Shown here: positions 59,862 through 64,000 of the stretch, one piece after another
How positions within the stretch are numbered: the stretch's first letter is position 1
Layout of the letters: every line of letters starts with the position of its first letter
Assembly (NCBI GenBank): GCA_019828545.1
Contig: JACVRA010000089.1
Span: forward strand, 124,001 to 188,000
Length of the DNA stretch: 64,000 nucleotides
Direction: 5' to 3'
Source: Paracamarosporium sp. OC-R06-R3
Taxonomy: Eukaryota; Ascomycota; Dothideomycetes; Pleosporales; Didymosphaeriaceae
The notes under the pieces: generated by a model
Databases searched by the model: none
What the model was told of the DNA's origin: nothing
The model's input: the letters and a program-made list of their open reading frames with translations, nothing else
Position numbers and translations under genes: made by a program

Positions 59862-60395
59862 TCGTCTAGCAGCAGCTTCACCGTACGTGATCGTGAAGTT
59901 CAGAAATTCTTGTTTTATGCAAATATCTCCATGTTCTTTGTGTGCAGGACATTGCCTCTAATTTGTTTGAGGAAGTTCTTTAGCATGTTTCTCGCCATCC
60001 TACCTTAGTCGTATCTGAGACTTCACATGATGCTGAATCTCATTAAATTGAAATAAATTTTGACAAGCAAGAACTTCGTTTCCGTGCCGATATATTTGTG
60101 ACGAGCCGTAGAGTAACAGAAACTATTATACACATCGCGACACCCATTTACTCCTAATTATTCCTATACAACCATTCTAATTCCTCGAATTATTAAGGTT
60201 TTCTTTCTAAAAACGGGTTTAGAGTGAGCGATAACGTATATTGTCTATACCAGGGAAGGTATTGAAGCCCTGCCGAAGGAAACTCGCATTCCCCCGTCCC
60301 CTCCCTTTATTCGCTTTAGACCTTCCTTCTCACAAACCACTCAACTTGCCCTTCTTTACTCCTAATAGAAACCGCAAATAATTACTAATTCAAGC

Positions 60396-60593
60396 TCATT
60401 GCTTTTCCCCACCTCCTTCACCATACCTTGGTGCACCTGTTCTTCCTCCCACAAGACCGGCGTTTAGGTTCTCCGCTAGAAAACTTATGTTCTCAGGGTG
60501 GTTGATGCTGTTGTTGAGGGATGCTGCCTTTTCCTTCATGCCCTTGTCCCATGTCGGTTCCCAGGGCAAAGCCGTCATTTGGGCTACGGTCAA
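60396..60593 (-). CDS. Possible terminal exon of an unidentified gene
   Basis: A frame reading KWKDLTVAQMTALPWEPTWD and ending NAGLVGGRTGAPRYGEGGGE looks protein-like, and is open back to about 60600. No upstream exon with a convincing start was found. Confidence 0.25.
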   Translation of the reverse strand: MTVAQMTALPWEPTWDKGMKEKAASLNNSINHPENISFLAENLNAGLVGGRTGAPRYGEGGGEKQ

Positions 60594-60899
60594 ATCCTTC
60601 CACTTGACTCAATACGGCTTCTCCTTTGTGTTCACAGGCAGCATGTGGCACATCACACAGTCGCTTAAACCAGTCATTGCATACTGATGCGGTAGACGCT
60701 CGCTCTGGAGCGCCGTCTGCCATGCGGTTTGACCGGCCTTGACCGTATACGGTAGAGATCGAAGGTAGCACATCATCTGTCATATACTGTATCTCCATTT
60801 CACACCCACCCATAAGCACTGAATGCATCAATAGTGTAGGTCTTCCACTTGAAGCACAAACACAAGCACATCATATTGACATCTGAAAAATTTCTGGTG

Positions 60900-63800
60900 T
60901 CCGACCGAACGCTAGCACGAGGGTCTCTTGTAAAGACTTTTAAGTTCAAAACAGGGACATGTGGTTGCCATGATGGTTCAGAACCGCATGTATGAACGGC
61001 AGGTGATTTTGAAGTCCCAACAAGATAACACCATGCACGGTTCCACGTCCTTATTTTAGACTGCGTTGCATAAAAGTAGTGTCTACATCAGACTGTTTCG
61101 TAGAAGTCTCATATGTAGGATCTTGAATGGTATCTTAGGCCTAGGGAAAAAGAGTCCAGTATAAGAGGAGTCGTCGAAACAGCGACATGGTATTGTCGCG
61201 GTAGTTTTTGAGTCCCGACCAGAAAGACAGCGTTGTCTTTCCATGATACGTATTTTATCCACCCCACACAGCATTATTCTCAATAATGTGTGGTATGATC
61301 CGGTCCGCACGCGCATACGTACATAGCTGTTTATTTTTAACAAATTTCTACACCATGGCTTTGTTGTCTGTGAATTTTTAGGTCCAGGAACGAAAAGAGA
61401 GACCAGTATAACGCTGTCGTCAGCGCACCAACAGCACCATCAACCTTGCAAGTGGCGGATTTGAGTCTCGGAAAGACAGGCAACATCATTCTTAATTATC
61501 TGAGTTCTGTTCTGGACCGCACAGCCATGCAGCTCTTGAAAGCGGTTTCGTAGTAGAGTTCACACCATGTCCCTATCTCCTGCGAATTTGAATCGCAGCA
61601 AGAAGGACAGCCCCACATTCAACGTTGTCTGGTTCATTCAAATCCAACCCAGAATCCACATACATGCATTGAGAGAGGTTATTTGGTCCAGTGCGCACAG
61701 CCATGCTCGTTGCCTAACAGGGTTTCAACAGGCCCCCGAACCAGTTTGTCATATCCTACGAGCGTCCCGTCTTAGCAAGAAGGGTATTTCAGTATTTCTT
61801 AGGCCTATTTTTGTATCCAGTTCACACAAACATATGTTCTGGAAGCCAATAGTTCAGCAGAGTCTACACCATTTGTAGGCTGGGTAGATTTTTTAAGTCC
61901 CAAGAGAAGTATAGTCTAGCATTGGCTTGTACTTTGCTATTTTTTGTTCAAGTACGGAGCCCGTATCGCAGTGGACCGTCTTCTATTGCCGCCGGAATAC
62001 ACAGACAAATAGGTTGTGTGATGTACCGTCTTAGCAGATTGCCACATACCTTTAATTGCATGTGTCTTTGGTCCGGGTCAAAGAGCAGTCCAGCGTATCT
62101 TGTTATATGCGTTGATTTTGGTCCCAGCATATAGACTTGACGAATAGCAGGTAAGAATCCTTTAATGCTAACAGAACATACGGACGAATAGATTGTTTAG
62201 GTTCCAGCTTTAGCGAATTGCCTACCATATACTGGATTGGCAGCTGTTTCAATCCCAGGAGAATGGTAGTCCAAAATCATTCATTGTCCCTGGAGTTTGT
62301 CAGGCGACATGCGTGCGTCGATGGTAGTTTTAGTCCGGTCCGCACAGCCGTGTATGCATACCACGGACATTTTTAGCAGCGTCCCATACCATAAATTCAT
62401 CTAAAATTTGTTCTTAGTCCAAGGAGGGTAATCCAACGTAGTTGGAAGTGCAGACGTTTCCTGGACTTGGAAGGAAGGTAGTCCAACATAATGGGATCTC
62501 TAAGCATTCTATGGTCCTGGCAAGGAGACCCCATGGGTTTCAAATGAAGTGAATTTATTGCCGGTGGAACGCACAGCCATACAGTTAGATCATGAAATAA
62601 TTCTGCAGATTTCCCACCATAGATTGTGCTTCTCTCGGATTTAGGTCCGTGAGGGAAATCCAATGCACTTCTGTAGCAGATTGTTTCTGAAACCTGAGGA
62701 AGAGGATTCAGACTGCGTCACCTTTGGAAACGCTTGCTCAAGGGATAGAATATGTACCAAGAGCGTTTTACTGCCGACATAGCATATAAACATGCTGGCA
62801 TAGTACCAGGAATTCTAGCAAACTCCCAGACCATCAGTTCTTTCCAAATATTTTTAGTCCTAATAGGGAAGCTCGACATGAATCGACGTCCTGGTAATTT
62901 TTGGTCCAACCAGGAAGGGCAGTCCAATATCGTTCATTTTTGGGGGCGTTTTGGTCCGAGCACAGAGACTCCATCCAGCCGTATTCGAATGGCTTTCATT
63001 GCCAGCAGAACACACAGACAAGCATAGTGTCAGGTTCAGATTCAGTGCAGGCCCACATGTGTGCTTTGTATAAGCTGTTTCTAGTCCCAGGAGTGCAGTC
63101 CAACATGTATCAATGTGTAGATAGATTTAGGTTCGGGCAGCAAGGCAGTCCGGCATAAGTTGAAGTCGAGTCGATTTTCAGTCTAAGCCCAGACTCCATA
63201 GCGGTGTTGAATGCGACTTTATTGCCCGGCGGAACACACAGACATGCATTTTATCAGGTTCAGTTTTAGCGGAGTCCCACTCCATGACTGTGTACTGGAT
63301 TGCTTTTAGTCCCAGGAATATGGTCCAACATGGCCACTGTGAGTTACGCTTTTGGTCCAGGGAGGAAGGCAGCCTAACATAACCCCAGATGCAAGTCTTT
63401 GTTCGAACCGGGAGGGTAGTCCAGCATGATCTGATGTTCAGACATTCTCTGTACCGACAGGAAGACTCCATGAATCCATGCATTGGAGTTTCTGGTCCGG
63501 GCAGAACACACACAAATGCGTTGTATGGGGTGCGTTTTGAAAAGGGTCTCACACCATTTGCGTTTAGAAGGCATGTTTTAGTCCCAAGAGGGAAGTCCAG
63601 CATGAGCAGATGATTGGTCTGTTTGTGGCCCGGGAGAAAACTCAGTCTCACATGTATCCTTCCGAGAGGGCCCTCCAGCATAATCGTTCATGGCGTTCGA
63701 TTTTGGTGCCAGAGGAAGGGAGTCCAATATAAGCTTTGGCCTTGGATTTTTAATCCAGAAGAAGGCCAGTCCAACATATCTCTGTGTCGATTGATTTTGG

Positions 63801-64000
63801 TCCGAGAGGAAAGAACTCCAACATCAATCCAGGTGGAGACTTTGGCCCGGAGGAAAGAAGTCCAACATGACTTCTTTTTGTTACTGGGTTTAGATCCGGG
63901 AGGGAAGTCCACCAATTCCCCTTTGCACCTAGCTTTTTCACACCCAGAAGTAAGCCCACCCCACCATCTTTCCATGTATACAGCCGTTTTTAGACTCAGA
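60900..64000. repeat. Degenerate tandem array, period about 46 bp, running off the window
   Basis: The recurring core is GATTTTGGTCCGGGAGGAAG followed by GCAGTCCAACAT, in many variants (TTTTAGTCCCAGGAG, GGTCCGAGCA, TTCGAACCGGGAGGG). Clear consecutive starts are at 63702, 63747, 63794, 63840 and 63887, 45-47 bp apart. The same core is seen at about 61377, 61886, 62046, 62248, 62408, 62456, 62853, 62897, 62947, 63079, 63125, 63173, 63305, 63347, 63396, 63443, 63490, 63571 and 63625. A second unit type, GGCGGAACACACAGACATGCAT, is interspersed (62571, 63006, 63228, 63504), suggesting higher-order units of a few hundred bp. Frames within it are broken or short. Confidence 0.75.

Larger units (their letters stand above)
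59192..60860. other. Gene-poor region with weak coding hints
   Basis: An open frame at 59436-59861 (+) and a shorter one at 60396-60593 (-) are listed separately as weak candidates. The rest, including 59900-60250, is A/T-rich with no features. Confidence 0.4.

Noticed and set aside
63178..63681. 167-codon open frame on the minus strand inside the right-hand array
   Set aside because: It reads through diverged copies of the 46-bp repeat; repeated words such as LDFPLGTK and SLDQKRN come from the repeat unit, not from a protein family.

Overview
The window looks like nuclear DNA of a filamentous ascomycete (Pezizomycotina; Dothideomycetes is my best guess). Most genes carry 50-70 bp GT-AG introns with fungal branch points. 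The gene set is typically mould-like: homocitrate synthase of the alpha-aminoadipate lysine pathway, a HET-domain protein, a Ppg1-type phosphatase, an MFS transporter, an inner-nuclear-membrane-type RING protein, and a patatin. I found no rRNA, tRNA, CRISPR or intact transposon. The class assignment is inference. The fungal assignment follows directly from gene structures and families.

0-12 kb holds an AIG1/FAR-17a membrane protein, a bZIP-like regulator with a broken 5' half, a three-exon MFS transporter, and a PPG1-like phosphatase divergent from a small conserved-looking protein. 13-21 kb holds two related C2H2 zinc-finger genes facing each other across a Cys/His-rich unknown gene, then a HET-domain gene. 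22-32 kb is GC-rich and conserved in character: an F-box-like protein, a GNAT acetyltransferase, isopentenyl-diphosphate isomerase, homocitrate synthase and a GFA/CENP-V-fold protein, all on the minus strand. 32-33 kb has a probably decayed WSC-domain gene. 34-37 kb is an Asi1/Asi3-like membrane RING ligase.

37.8-60 kb looks more accessory: a 765-aa unknown, a small protein ending in a CaaX-like CVIL, a patatin-like phospholipase with an Asn/Ser-rich tail that contains a possible RHIM/amyloid-like core, a SnoaL-like protein, a large Ufo1-like F-box/WD/UIM protein, an 857-aa membrane unknown, a five-exon AAA ATPase and a four-exon amidohydrolase.

Two long degenerate tandem-repeat arrays dominate the gene-free parts on the right: a roughly 110-bp period at about 48.8-50.9 kb and a roughly 46-bp period at about 60.9-64.0 kb, running off the window edge. 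They are the most striking non-genic structures here. The best candidate for a new system is the patatin / CaaX small protein / 765-aa unknown neighbourhood (37.8-42.8 kb). Its functional linkage is speculative. Exon boundaries were placed by reading frame and splice signals only, with no transcript evidence.
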